A stretch of 64,000 nt of DNA from Gallintestinimicrobium propionicum (GCF_025567525.1 NZ_JAOQJY010000001.1:62001-126000); one strand, 5' to 3'. Counted from the stretch's first letter, positions 33,646-41,718 are shown. Notes: a model not told the origin generated them from the letters alone. Made by a program: numbers and translations.

Positions 33646-34602
33646 GTAGCGAGAAAAAACAAGATAAAGCCGGATGTCGTATTAAAAAACTTCTGGAAAA
33701 ACAACGCGCATTTTGCGGATTTATTCAATGCAGCGGTGTTTCAGGGAGAACAGGTGCTGAAACCCGAAGATCTTAAGGAAGCTGATACGGATGTTTCGTC
33801 TGTATTGAAATTTAATGGGCATGCGGAGACAGTACAAAAAGTCTGGGACGTCGTAAAGAAAACGGCTTACGGAGTGGATTTTGTACTCTGGGGGTTGGAA
33901 AATCAGGAGAGGATTCATTATGCGATGCCGCTTCGGCATATGATTGGTGACTGTTTTTCGTGTTTAAAAGAGTACCATGAAATTGCGGCTAAGAACAGAC
34001 AGGAGAAAGATTTTGTTTCATCCGATGAATTTCTTTCGAATTTTAAGAAAACAGACCGGCTGCATCCGGTAATCAGCCTGTGCGTTTATTATGGAGAAGA
34101 AAAATGGGATGGTCCGGGATGCTTAAAAGACATGTTGAAAATTCCGGAAAAATTACAGTCACTGGTATCGGATTACAGCATGAACCTGCTCCAAGTAAGA
34201 ACGAGTAAACCGATGCAATTTCGTAATCCTGATGTAAATACGGTGTTTGAGGCAAGCCGTTTTATTTACGAGAAGGATTATGAAAATTTAAATGCAATTT
34301 ATGAGAACAAAGAAATTCCATCAGAGCTTGGACTTGTCATTGGGACGATTACTAACTCCCAAAGTCTAATTGATCGGGCGTTGGAAGCAGAAGAAAAAGA
34401 AGGAGGACAAATGCTTATGTGTAAAGCACTGGAAGAGCTGAGAATGGAAGGTGTTCTGCAGGGGCGAACAGAGGGAATTCGGGCAACTGTCAAAACCTGT
34501 AAAAAGTTTCAGATCAACAAGGAGGCAATCATTGAGACGATCGGAAAAGAGTTTTCTATGCCAGAAAAAGAGGTCGCAGAATATGTAGAAAAATACTGGT
34601 AA
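33646..34602 (+). CDS. Rpn-family nuclease / transposase-like protein with unusual start
   Basis: The frame encodes the Rpn (recombination-promoting nuclease) pattern: KIKPDVVLKNFWKNNAHFADLFNAAVF, then VDFVLWGLENQERIHYAMPLRHMIGD, where the Glu-x-Gln of the PD-(D/E)XK nuclease core appears. The conserved N-terminus begins at codon GTA 33646, correctly spaced after AGGAGG, but GTA is not a start codon. A TGA precedes it in frame. The next acceptable codon is GTG at 33736, giving 288 residues without the first conserved helix. So this is either a start-codon mutant or a non-canonical start. Such genes are often multicopy and mobile. Confidence 0.75.
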   Translation, partial: VARKNKIKPDVVLKNFWKNNAHFADLFNAAVFQGEQVLKPEDLKEADTDVSSVLKFNGHAETVQKVWDVVKKTAYGVDFVLWGLENQERIHYAMPLRHMIGDCFSCLKEYHEIAAKNRQEKDFVSSDEFLSNFKKTDRLHPVISLCVYYGEEKWDGPGCLKDMLKIPEKLQSLVSDYSMNLLQVRTSKPMQFRNPDVNTVFEASRFIYEKDYENLNAIYENKEIPSELGLVIGTITNSQSLIDRALEAEEKEGGQMLMCKALEELRMEGVLQGRTEGIRATVKTCKKFQINKEAIIETIGKEFSMPEKEVAEYVEKYW

Positions 34603-34607
34603 CGCAG

Positions 34608-34651
34608 AAAAAGACTGCCGGAGTTACTGCATCCTCCGGTAGTCTTTCCAG
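34608..34651. terminator. Bidirectional terminator between convergent genes
   Basis: AAAGACTGCCGGA (34609-34621) pairs with TCCGGTAGTCTTT (34636-34648) with one mismatch allowed by G-U pairing. It overlaps the last codons of the DJ-1 gene and serves both strands. Confidence 0.75.
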
Positions 34652-35139
34652 AATGCGATCGTTTCCTGCAGATCTGCCTCATCCTGAAATAAATTCATCT
34701 TTTTTGCAACTTCGATTGCAAAATCGACATATCCATTCGCCCGGGAGGTGATGACCTGATCGGTAACCGCAACGTCGAGATCGGAAGAATGTGTAGACAC
34801 AACCCCGTCCAGAATTCCGGCATGATCAAGTACATCAACCCCGGCACAGATGGCGGCGAGAATACCGCCCCTTGATTTGATGTCCTTTAAGCAGTTCCAT
34901 ACAATCGGATTGTCAATTGCCTTGATATTTCCGCCTGGAACGATCGCAAGTTCTATTTCATCCGGAGCAATATCGGTCAGTTTACCGGAAACATTGATTG
35001 AATAACCCTCCATCGCTGTAATGGGAGTTCCATCCGGAGATACAAACAAAACTTCCTTGCCGGCAAAGTGCAGGAAATAATTTAAAATGACAATTTCATA
35101 AATACAGCTTGTTGGATATAAAAGAACAACAGTTTTCAT
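34624..35139 (-). CDS. DJ-1/PfpI family protein
   Basis: The 171-residue protein has the DJ-1 fold pattern with the nucleophile elbow GGILAAICAGV (Cys98) and the preceding IVPGG. Members act as glyoxalases, deglycases, chaperones or peptidases; here the residues beyond Cys98 do not identify a class. The start ATG 35139 follows AAGGAGGG on the coding strand. It stands alone, convergent with the Rpn gene. Confidence 0.88.
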   Translation of the reverse strand: MKTVVLLYPTSCIYEIVILNYFLHFAGKEVLFVSPDGTPITAMEGYSINVSGKLTDIAPDEIELAIVPGGNIKAIDNPIVWNCLKDIKSRGGILAAICAGVDVLDHAGILDGVVSTHSSDLDVAVTDQVITSRANGYVDFAIEVAKKMNLFQDEADLQETIAFWKDYRRMQ

Positions 35140-35561
35140 GGGGAACCCTCCTTACAGCAGATGGTAGCTGAGGCTTATACATGTCCTCTTTAAAGCAAAT
35201 TTTCTTGTAAACACAAAATATGTGATCGAAAGAGATAAGTGTGAACGATAACGATATAACTGAATTGTAACAGAATGCGAAGAAAGAGAAAAGGGAAAAT
35301 TGTTTTTTGCTGCACAGTATTGTATGATAGATATTAAAAGTTCTCTTGTGTCTTTCAACAGGCAGGTTTCGTACGGAAAGGTGCGAGGAATAGTGTGAAA
35401 AATAAGCGTGATCGCTTATTTTTCACACAGCTATTTGTGCCGCAGGCGTCACAAAGTAGCTATGATCGCAGAACAGAACTGGAAGTTCTGTTCGCGATTC
35501 CTTCGGCGCAAAGCGCCTGCGGAATGGAGATTAGGATGAAAACGGGAAAGGAGAAAACAAA
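35140..35561. other. Intergenic region with palindrome and repeat B
   Basis: No gene is supported. The right half contains a perfect 16-bp stem (GTGTGAAAAATAAGCG, 35393-35408, with its complement at 35413-35428, loop TGAT) followed directly by family B copy 2. The left half is AT-rich and should contain the DJ-1 promoter. Confidence 0.6.
35433..35530 (+). repeat. Dispersed structured repeat family B, copy 2
   Basis: It matches copy 1 (24076) in all the conserved blocks. Pairings visible here are CCGCAGGCG with CGCCTGCGG (outer stem), GATCGC with GCGATT, and AACAGAACT-GGA-AGTTCTGTT (inner hairpin). The inner hairpin differs from that of copy 1 at several paired positions. It ends in TGCGGAATGGAG, 30 bp before an acetyltransferase start, so it might lie in that gene's leader. 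Confidence 0.8.
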
Positions 35562-36047
35562 ATGGATCTGGAAGCGTTATCGAAACGTTTTTTTGTGAGA
35601 GCATTGGAAACAGAAGATGTGGACATCATTTATGATCTTTGTTCTAAAAACAAACTGTTTTATGAATTTCATCAACCATTTGTAACCAGAGAAAGTATCC
35701 TGGATGATAGAAATGCGCTGCCGCCTGGAAAGAGCAAAGAGGATAAAGCGTATATCGGATTGTTTGACGGGGATATGCTGGTTGCTGTGATGGATCTGAT
35801 TTATGGATATCCGACGGAAGAGATCGTATGGATCGGATTTTTTATGATGGATACGGCATATCAGAATCAGGGAATCGGGACACAGATCATTCAGGAAGCA
35901 GTGGAAGCAATGAAAAACGCAGGCTATCGGGAAATCCGCCTGGGCGTAGACTATGGGAATCCGCAAAGCTTCGCGTTCTGGAGCAAAAATAAATTTACGG
36001 TAATACAGGAAAAAGAGTACATTGTGATGCAACGAGTTTTATCCTAA
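35562..36047 (+). CDS. GNAT family N-acetyltransferase
   Basis: The 161-residue protein has the acetyl-CoA motif MMDTAYQNQGIGTQIIQEAVEAMKNAG and the C-terminal DYGNPQSFAFWSKNKFTVI strand of GNAT enzymes. The start ATG 35562 follows AAAGGAGAAAAC. Its substrate is not evident. The nitroreductase gene begins 16 bp after its stop, suggesting a shared transcript. Confidence 0.85.
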   Translation: MDLEALSKRFFVRALETEDVDIIYDLCSKNKLFYEFHQPFVTRESILDDRNALPPGKSKEDKAYIGLFDGDMLVAVMDLIYGYPTEEIVWIGFFMMDTAYQNQGIGTQIIQEAVEAMKNAGYREIRLGVDYGNPQSFAFWSKNKFTVIQEKEYIVMQRVLS

Positions 36048-36063
36048 GACAGAGGAAATCCAT

Positions 36064-36642
36064 ATGAATGATCTGATGAATTTGTTAAAAGAAAGACGAA
36101 CTTACCGGAGATTTTGCCAAAAGCCCATTTCGGAGGAAATTCTGGCAGAGATCCTGACGGCGGCGCGGTACGCGTCCAGCGCGGCGAATAAACAGCCGTT
36201 GAGCTATGTCGTTGTGAAAACGCCCCAAAAGGTGCAGGAGGTTTTTGCAGAGACGAAGTGGGCGGCATATCTTCCGAAGGAACAGGGACAGCCGAAGGCT
36301 GGAGAAGAGCCGGTGCTGTTTATCGGCGTGGTGCAGAATTTGAAATTCAACCCGAACTGCGATACGGACGCCGGGCTGGCGATTTCGAATATGACGCTGG
36401 CAGCGTGGAATCATGGGGTCGGAAGCTGTATCATAGGCGCGTGCAACCGGCAAAAGCTTTCGGAGCTGTTTGGATTGACGGAGGATCAGAAGCTGCATAC
36501 GGTGGTGGCATTTGGTTATCCATCCCATATCAGCAGGATTGAGAATGTCGAAAAGGATGGCGATATCCGCTACCATCTGGATGAAGACGGAAATTATGTC
36601 GTTCCGAAACGGAACCTTGAAGATGTCGTAACCTGCATTTGA
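36064..36642 (+). CDS. Nitroreductase family protein
   Basis: The 192-residue protein has the FMN-binding pattern LLKERRTYRRFCQKPI with the following AARYASSAANKQP, and the late GVGSCIIGACNRQKLSELFGL and HTVVAFGYPS. Such dimeric flavoenzymes use NAD(P)H to reduce nitro compounds, quinones or flavins. It follows the acetyltransferase by 16 bp. No partner fixes its substrate. Confidence 0.9.
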   Translation: MNDLMNLLKERRTYRRFCQKPISEEILAEILTAARYASSAANKQPLSYVVVKTPQKVQEVFAETKWAAYLPKEQGQPKAGEEPVLFIGVVQNLKFNPNCDTDAGLAISNMTLAAWNHGVGSCIIGACNRQKLSELFGLTEDQKLHTVVAFGYPSHISRIENVEKDGDIRYHLDEDGNYVVPKRNLEDVVTCI

Positions 36643-36664
36643 AAGCTTTGAGGACGAAAGATTG

Positions 36665-36715
36665 AAAAACAACAGAATGCACGCTCTGCGAGCATTCTAT
36701 TGTCATGAATAAAAT
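36665..36715. repeat. Palindromic repeat family C, copy 1 (inverted)
   Basis: The reverse complement of this segment is nearly identical to 55443-55498. The core is AGAATGC...GCATTCTATTG around CTCTGCGAG. It sits 22 bp after the nitroreductase stop. Confidence 0.75.
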
Positions 36716-36724
36716 TTTCAATCA

Positions 36725-36760
36725 CGAGATTTGTATCTGCGTGCACTTGATACAAACTCG
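36725..36760. promoter_or_regulatory. Inverted repeat, possible operator
   Basis: CGAGATTTGTATC and GATACAAACTCG pair over 12 positions with one bulged A, separated by 11 bp. The spacing and position, 39 bp before the S66 peptidase start, fit a dimeric repressor site. Confidence 0.5.
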
Positions 36761-36798
36761 ACATGCGTAAAAAGCGTGCGCAGAAATGAGAGGAAAGA

Positions 36799-37836
36799 AT
36801 GGTAAAAAACATCGCAATCGTAAGCCTGTCCTCCGGTACGATCGGAGAAGCCTTTGCGGCACATGAAGTGGAAATCGGAATCCGGAGACTAAAGGAATAC
36901 GGCTTAAACGTCATTATGATGCCGCATGCGCAAAAAGGCATCGAATACGTCAAAAATCATCCAGAAGATCGGGCAAAGGATTTTTTACAGGCATTTTCGG
37001 ACGATTCCATCGATATGATCCTGTGCGCGATCGGTGGGGACGATACCTATCGGCTGCTGCCGTATCTGTTTGAACACAAAGAATTACAAAAAGCGCTGAA
37101 CAAAAAAATCTTTCTGGGGTTTTCCGATACGACAGTCAACCACCTGATGCTGCATAAGCTGGGGCTGAATACCTTTTACGGGCAGTCGTTTCTGGCGGAT
37201 ATCTGTGAGATGGATCACGAAATGCTTCCATATACGGCAACCTATTTTGAAGAGCTGATTCAGACCGGGAAAATTGCAAAAATTGAGCCGAGCGACGTCT
37301 GGTATGAGGAACGGACGGACTGGTCGCCTGCTGCAATCGGTACGCCGAGAACCGCACATCCAAACGAAGGCTTTTTGCTGCTGCAGGGAAGTCCTGTTTT
37401 TCAGGGAAAAATTCTCGGCGGCTGTCTGGAAGTGCTGTATGATATTTTTGATAACAGCCGCTACGCAGACTCAGTTTCGATGTGTGAAAAGTATGAGCTG
37501 TTTCCGCCAAAGGAGGACTGGGCAGGAAAAATTTTGCTTCTGGAAACCTGCGAAGAGCAGCCAGTGCCGCAGCTGTACCGAAAAATGGTTCAGACGTTGA
37601 AAAAGACCGGGATTTTCGAGGTGATTTCCGGAATCATTTGCGGCAAGCCGATGGATGAACTGTATTTTGAAGAATATAAAAAAATACTCGTAGAAGAAGT
37701 GGCTGATCCGACGCTTCCCGTTGTGGCAAACGTCAATATCGGACATGCGACGCCAAGATGTATCATTCCGTTCGGGGTGGACGCTGTGGTGGATGCGAAC
37801 CGGCAGCAGATTACTTTTTCCTATGAGGACAAATAA
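36799..37836 (+). CDS. S66 family LD-carboxypeptidase / MccF-like peptidase
   Basis: The 345-residue protein has the S66 triad: Ser109 in IFLGFSDTTVNHL, Glu near 210 in LGGCLEVLYDIF, and His near 314 in NVNIGHATPRCIIPFG. This family includes muropeptide LD-carboxypeptidase and MccF, which inactivates microcin C7. The form here, with SSGTIGEAF at the start and the GDDTY turn, is closer to the MccF-like branch. It is cytoplasmic (no signal). Start ATG 36799 follows GAGAGGAAAG. The acetyltransferase begins 11 bp later. Confidence 0.88.
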   Translation: MVKNIAIVSLSSGTIGEAFAAHEVEIGIRRLKEYGLNVIMMPHAQKGIEYVKNHPEDRAKDFLQAFSDDSIDMILCAIGGDDTYRLLPYLFEHKELQKALNKKIFLGFSDTTVNHLMLHKLGLNTFYGQSFLADICEMDHEMLPYTATYFEELIQTGKIAKIEPSDVWYEERTDWSPAAIGTPRTAHPNEGFLLLQGSPVFQGKILGGCLEVLYDIFDNSRYADSVSMCEKYELFPPKEDWAGKILLLETCEEQPVPQLYRKMVQTLKKTGIFEVISGIICGKPMDELYFEEYKKILVEEVADPTLPVVANVNIGHATPRCIIPFGVDAVVDANRQQITFSYEDK

Positions 37837-37847
37837 AGGGGAACCAT

Positions 37848-38417
37848 ATGGAAAAAAACAAATTACAGATCAGGGTAGCGACTAAGGAAGATGCCGAAGC
37901 ACTTCTGGCAATTTATGCGCCCTATGTAGAAAAAACAGCAATCACATTCGAATATGAGGTTCCCTCTATAGAAGAATTTCGTTGCAGAATCCAGGAAACG
38001 CTGAAAAAATATCCCTATCTGGTCGCAGAAAAAAACGGGAAAATTGTCGGTTATGCTTATGCGGGGGCCTTTCATGCCCGTCCGGCCTATGACTGGGCGG
38101 TGGAGACCTCCATCTACGTCTCAGAGCTTCAGAAAGGAGAAGGAATCGGGAAAGCTCTGTATAAAGCGTTGGAAGAACAGCTTTCCCGGCAGCATATCCT
38201 GAATTTAAACGCCTGCATCGCCTATCCGGAAACAGAGGACGAGCATCTGAACAAAGACAGCGTACGCTTCCATACACACCTTGGCTACCGGATGGTTGGG
38301 GAGTTTTACCAGTGCGGGTATAAGTTCGACCGCTGGTACAACATGGTATGGATGGAAAAGCATATCGGGGCGCATCCGTCGAATCCAGCAAAGGTGATCT
38401 GGTTTTCCGAACTCTGA
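37848..38417 (+). CDS. GNAT acetyltransferase of the phosphinothricin-acetyltransferase type
   Basis: The 189-residue protein has AIYAPYVEKTAITFEYEVPS, AGAFHARPAYDWAVETSIYV and GEGIGKALYKALEEQL, the order found in PAT/Bar and YwnH-like enzymes that acetylate phosphinothricin or methionine sulfoximine or sulfone. The start ATG 37848 follows AGGGGAACC. It is 11 bp after the S66 peptidase, so two detoxification-type enzymes may be co-expressed. Confidence 0.88.
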   Translation: MEKNKLQIRVATKEDAEALLAIYAPYVEKTAITFEYEVPSIEEFRCRIQETLKKYPYLVAEKNGKIVGYAYAGAFHARPAYDWAVETSIYVSELQKGEGIGKALYKALEEQLSRQHILNLNACIAYPETEDEHLNKDSVRFHTHLGYRMVGEFYQCGYKFDRWYNMVWMEKHIGAHPSNPAKVIWFSEL

Positions 38418-38433
38418 GGCATGTACTTTCCTA

Positions 38434-38462
38434 TTGACAAGGTAGGAATAGTGGGGTACATT
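38434..38462 (+). promoter_or_regulatory. Promoter of the tRNA-modification operon
   Basis: TTGACA (38434-38439), 17 bp, TACATT (38457-38462), 40 bp before the tcdA start. Confidence 0.65.
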
Positions 38463-38502
38463 TAAAAATGCTGTCAGGAGTTTTCAAGAACGGGAGAAAT
38501 AC

Positions 38503-39273
38503 ATGTTAAATCAGTTTTCAAGAACGGAATTATTGTTGGGGAAAGACGGAATGGAACGTCTGAAAAATGCAAGAGTTGCTGTGTTTGGCATTGGCGGCGT
38601 CGGCGGGTATACGGTAGAAGCGCTTGCCAGAAGCGGCGTTGGAACCCTTGACCTGATCGATGACGATAAAGTTTGTCTGACGAATTTGAACAGACAGATC
38701 ATTGCAACTCGCAAAACCGTCGGAAAATATAAAGTAGACGTGGCAAAAGAGCGGATTTTGGAGATCAACCCGGATGCCGTGGTCCATACCTACAAAATGT
38801 TTTACATGCCGGATACGGCGGATCAGTTCGATTTTTCCCAGTATGACTATGTTGTGGACGCAATCGATACCGTGACCGGTAAAATCGAGCTGGTGATGCA
38901 GGCACAAAAGAGCAATACGCCGATCATCAGCTGCATGGGAGCGGGCAACAAGATGGATGCGTCCGCGTTTGAGGTGGCGGATATTTATAAGACGTCCGGC
39001 TGTCCGCTGGCGCGCGTCATGCGGCGGGAACTCAAAAAAAGAAGAGTGCGCCATTTAAAGGTTGTATATTCCAAAGAGCCAGCTATGACGCCGGTGGACG
39101 AAATGGCGATCAGCTGTAAGACAAACTGCATTTGCCCGCCTGGAACAGCGCGGAAATGTACTCAGAGGAGACAGGTCCCCGGAAGCAATGCGTTCGTGCC
39201 TGCGGTTGCTGGGCTGATCGTGGCAGGCGAGATTGTGAGAGATTTAACAGGCGTGCGGGGAGAACAGGCATAA
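38503..39273 (+). CDS. tcdA: tRNA threonylcarbamoyladenosine dehydratase
   Basis: The 256-residue E1-like protein (ThiF/MoeB fold) has the nucleotide-binding VFGIGGVGGYTVEALARSGVG (about 27-47), DDDKVCLTNLNRQI and the later CICPPGTARKC. TcdA (CsdL) uses ATP to cyclise t6A at position 37 of tRNA. In E. coli it depends on the cysteine desulfurase CsdA, and here the next gene is a desulfurase that overlaps its stop (TAATG). That context supports the assignment. Confidence 0.9.
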   Translation: MLNQFSRTELLLGKDGMERLKNARVAVFGIGGVGGYTVEALARSGVGTLDLIDDDKVCLTNLNRQIIATRKTVGKYKVDVAKERILEINPDAVVHTYKMFYMPDTADQFDFSQYDYVVDAIDTVTGKIELVMQAQKSNTPIISCMGAGNKMDASAFEVADIYKTSGCPLARVMRRELKKRRVRHLKVVYSKEPAMTPVDEMAISCKTNCICPPGTARKCTQRRQVPGSNAFVPAVAGLIVAGEIVRDLTGVRGEQA

Positions 39274-40391
39274 TGATCTATCTGGATTATTCGGCAAATA
39301 CGCCGGTTTCGGAGGATGTGCTCCGGTGTTTTTGTGAGACGGAGAGGGAGTTTTTTGGAAACCCGAATTCCACGCACGATGCCGGAAAAGCCGCCAAGGA
39401 GCGGATGGATGAGATTACGGTATCGATTGCCGGACTGATGGGGGCTGCGCCGGAGGAGATAATATATACTTCCTGTGCAAGCGAATCCAACAATACGGCG
39501 TTAAAAGGAATCGCTGCGCTGGCGCGTTCGAGAGGCATGCATATTATTTCCACTGCGCTGGAGCATTCTTCGGTGGGCGGGTGTCTGACTGCGCTGCAGG
39601 AGCAGGGCTTTGAGGTGGATCTGGTCGACATTGACCGAAACGGAAAAATCGATTTAGAGCATCTGCGGGAGCTTCTGCGCCGGGACACGATTCTAGTATC
39701 TGTCTGTCTGGTGGACAGTGAGTTGGGGACAATTCAGCCGGTTTCAGAGATTGCAGAGATATTAAGAGACTTCCCGGGCTGCCGTCTGCATGTGGATGCG
39801 ACGCAGGCGATGGGGAAAATTCCGGTCTGTCTGGACGGGATCGATACGTTGAGTTTTACACCGCATAAATTTTACGGTTTAAACGGAAGCGGCATTTTAT
39901 ATAAGAAAAAGGACCTGATTTTGGAGCCGTTGATCCACGGCGGGCACAGCACGACGATTTACCGTAGCGGGACGCCTGCCCTCAGCCTTGCGGCGGCAGC
40001 TAAATGTGCGCTGTCAGATGCAATCAGTCATCAGAAGGAACGATATGAAACGGTGTCCGGATATAACCGGTTTTTAAGGGAAGAACTGTCCAAAATTCCG
40101 GGTGTGTCAATCAACAGCCCGGAGGACGCAGTGCCGCATATTTTGAACGTGAGTGTAAAGGGAATCCGCGGGACGCGCATGCAGCAGGCATTGAATGAAA
40201 AGGGCATCTGCGTGTCAGTCAAGTCTGCCTGCGCGGTAGAAGGTACGCCGTCAAAGGCGGTTTATGCGGTCTGCCGAGATAGAAATCGGGCGATGAATTC
40301 TTTCCGGATCAGCTTAAGCCATCTGACGACGAAAAAAGAGCTGGATACCTTTTTGCAGGTGTTTTTGGAGTGTTGTAAAGAAAGAGAGTAA
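39273..40391 (+). CDS. NifS/IscS-like cysteine desulfurase
   Basis: ATG 39273 overlaps the tcdA stop; a longer frame from 39132 would run inside tcdA and is rejected. The 372-residue PLP enzyme begins MIYLDYSANTPV, has the PLP lysine in SFTPHKFYGLNGSG and the persulfide cysteine in SVKSACAVEGTPSKAVYAV. It differs from SufS at 21368 by its class I (NifS) motifs. Its position between tcdA and a TtcA-like gene suggests a dedicated sulfur donor for tRNA modification. Confidence 0.92.
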   Translation: MIYLDYSANTPVSEDVLRCFCETEREFFGNPNSTHDAGKAAKERMDEITVSIAGLMGAAPEEIIYTSCASESNNTALKGIAALARSRGMHIISTALEHSSVGGCLTALQEQGFEVDLVDIDRNGKIDLEHLRELLRRDTILVSVCLVDSELGTIQPVSEIAEILRDFPGCRLHVDATQAMGKIPVCLDGIDTLSFTPHKFYGLNGSGILYKKKDLILEPLIHGGHSTTIYRSGTPALSLAAAAKCALSDAISHQKERYETVSGYNRFLREELSKIPGVSINSPEDAVPHILNVSVKGIRGTRMQQALNEKGICVSVKSACAVEGTPSKAVYAVCRDRNRAMNSFRISLSHLTTKKELDTFLQVFLECCKERE

Positions 40392-40395
40392 AACT

Positions 40396-41262
40396 ATGGC
40401 AAGAGAACTGGAGCCTTACCAGAATATAGAAAGAAGCATTATTAAAAAATTCCGCAAGGAGATCTGGCGACCCTTTATCGAGGCGGTACAGCGGTATGAG
40501 CTGGTAAACGAGGGAGATAAGATCGCCGTCTGTATTTCGGGCGGAAAGGATTCGATGCTGATGGCAAAGCTGATGCAGGAGCTGCAGCGTCACAGCAAGG
40601 TGAAATTTGAGCTGGTTTTTCTTGTCATGGACCCTGGCTACAACGAGATCAACCGACAGAAAATAGAGAGCAACGCAGAGCTTTTACATATCCCGATCAC
40701 GGTTTTTGAAACAGATGTCTTTGCGGTTGCCAATACGAGCGAAAAAAATCCGTGCTATCTATGTGCACGCATGCGCCGGGGCTATTTATACAGCAAGGCA
40801 CAGGAGCTTGGCTGCAACAAAATTGCCCTGGGACATCATTTCAGTGACGTCATCGAGACGCCCGTGATGTCGATGTTTTACGGTGGACAGCTGCAGGCGA
40901 TGCTTCCGAAGCTGCACAGCAAAAACTTCGAGGGCATGGAGCTGATCCGTCCGATGTATTGCATTCACGAGGACGCGATTCTGGACTGGAAACGCTACAA
41001 CAACCTGCAGTTTATCCAGTGTGCGTGCCGGTTTACGGAAAACTGCGCGATCTGCGATAACGGAGGCGGCGGTTCCAAGAGACAGGAGATCAAGACGCTG
41101 ATTCGAAGATTAAAACGGGATAATCCGAATATCGAAAAAAGCATTTTCAACAGCATCCATAACGTCAATATCGACACGATGCCAGGCTACAAAACAGACG
41201 GGGATTATCATACCTTCCTGGAAAAATTTGACGCCTGCATGGACGGAGAGCCCGAGGAGTAA
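40396..41262 (+). CDS. TtcA-like tRNA thiolation ATPase
   Basis: The 288-residue protein has the PP-loop SGGKDS (48-53) of ATP pyrophosphatases, a CYLC pair (120, 123) and a later Cys cluster (CACRFTENCAIC). This is the TtcA pattern, in which a cluster bound to the CxxC helps convert C32 of tRNA to 2-thiocytidine. It is somewhat short and has an extra C-terminal Cys cluster. It starts 4 bp after the desulfurase, which would supply the sulfur. Confidence 0.88.
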   Translation: MARELEPYQNIERSIIKKFRKEIWRPFIEAVQRYELVNEGDKIAVCISGGKDSMLMAKLMQELQRHSKVKFELVFLVMDPGYNEINRQKIESNAELLHIPITVFETDVFAVANTSEKNPCYLCARMRRGYLYSKAQELGCNKIALGHHFSDVIETPVMSMFYGGQLQAMLPKLHSKNFEGMELIRPMYCIHEDAILDWKRYNNLQFIQCACRFTENCAICDNGGGGSKRQEIKTLIRRLKRDNPNIEKSIFNSIHNVNIDTMPGYKTDGDYHTFLEKFDACMDGEPEE

Positions 41263-41328
41263 ACGGGTCGGGTGGACAACTTCGGGGTGACGGAGCAGCT
41301 GCGGCAGAAAAATATCGGGGAAACGGGG

Positions 41329-41357
41329 TTGTGCTTCTTTCCGGAAAGTGCTATAGT
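41329..41357 (+). promoter_or_regulatory. Promoter of the leader and fusion gene
   Basis: TTGTGC (41329-41334), 17 bp, TATAGT (41352-41357). The spacer contains the dyad TTTCCGGAAA. Confidence 0.6.
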
Positions 41358-41402
41358 AAACACAGTTTTTAATTCCACGAACCGCGAAAGGAAAAGCAGA
41401 GC

Positions 41403-41474
41403 ATGTTGAGAAACGTTTATACAATTGTCATGGCGATGCCGCAGATGATGATGGGACGCGTTAACTGTATCTGA
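41403..41474 (+). CDS. Candidate methionine-rich leader peptide
   Basis: A 23-codon frame with six Met codons (including MAMPQMMMG) starts at ATG 41403 with AAAGGAAAAG 7 bp upstream and stops at TGA 41472. It lies between a promoter and a terminator ahead of a GNAT-methyltransferase fusion. A pause on the Met run could control the downstream hairpins. It may equally be chance; only its ribosome site and position support it. Confidence 0.4.
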   Translation: MLRNVYTIVMAMPQMMMGRVNCI

Positions 41475-41576
41475 TATGCGAGAGAGCGCAGTGCACAGAT
41501 ACAGGGAAGGGTCTTTTGTTTCTGTGTGCATCGGGCGTTTGAAATTCTTTTCGGAGAGAAAGAAGAATCCAAAATA

Positions 41577-41612
41577 CCGGAGCCGGAGGCAAAGAGCCTT
41601 CGGCTTTTTTGC
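41577..41612 (+). terminator. Terminator within the leader of the fusion gene
   Basis: AGCCGGAGGC and GCCTTCGGCT form a stem with one wobble pair and a loop of about six bases, and TTTTTT follows. It lies after the leader frame and before the coding region at 41719, so it may attenuate. A weaker hairpin (TGCACAGAT with the TCTGTGTGCA segment) lies upstream at about 41491-41530. Confidence 0.75.
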
Positions 41613-41718
41613 TCTGTAGGAAATACTATGTTGCATGAAAGTGCATTTCATCTGCCGATGTGCATGATTTCCCTTTTGCCGGCATGGAACAAATCTGAGA
41701 AGAGGATGGGAAAAGAGC

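Noticed and set aside
39132..39272. A longer N-terminus for the cysteine desulfurase
   Set aside because: The extension lies inside tcdA; the family starts at MIYLDYSANTPV.
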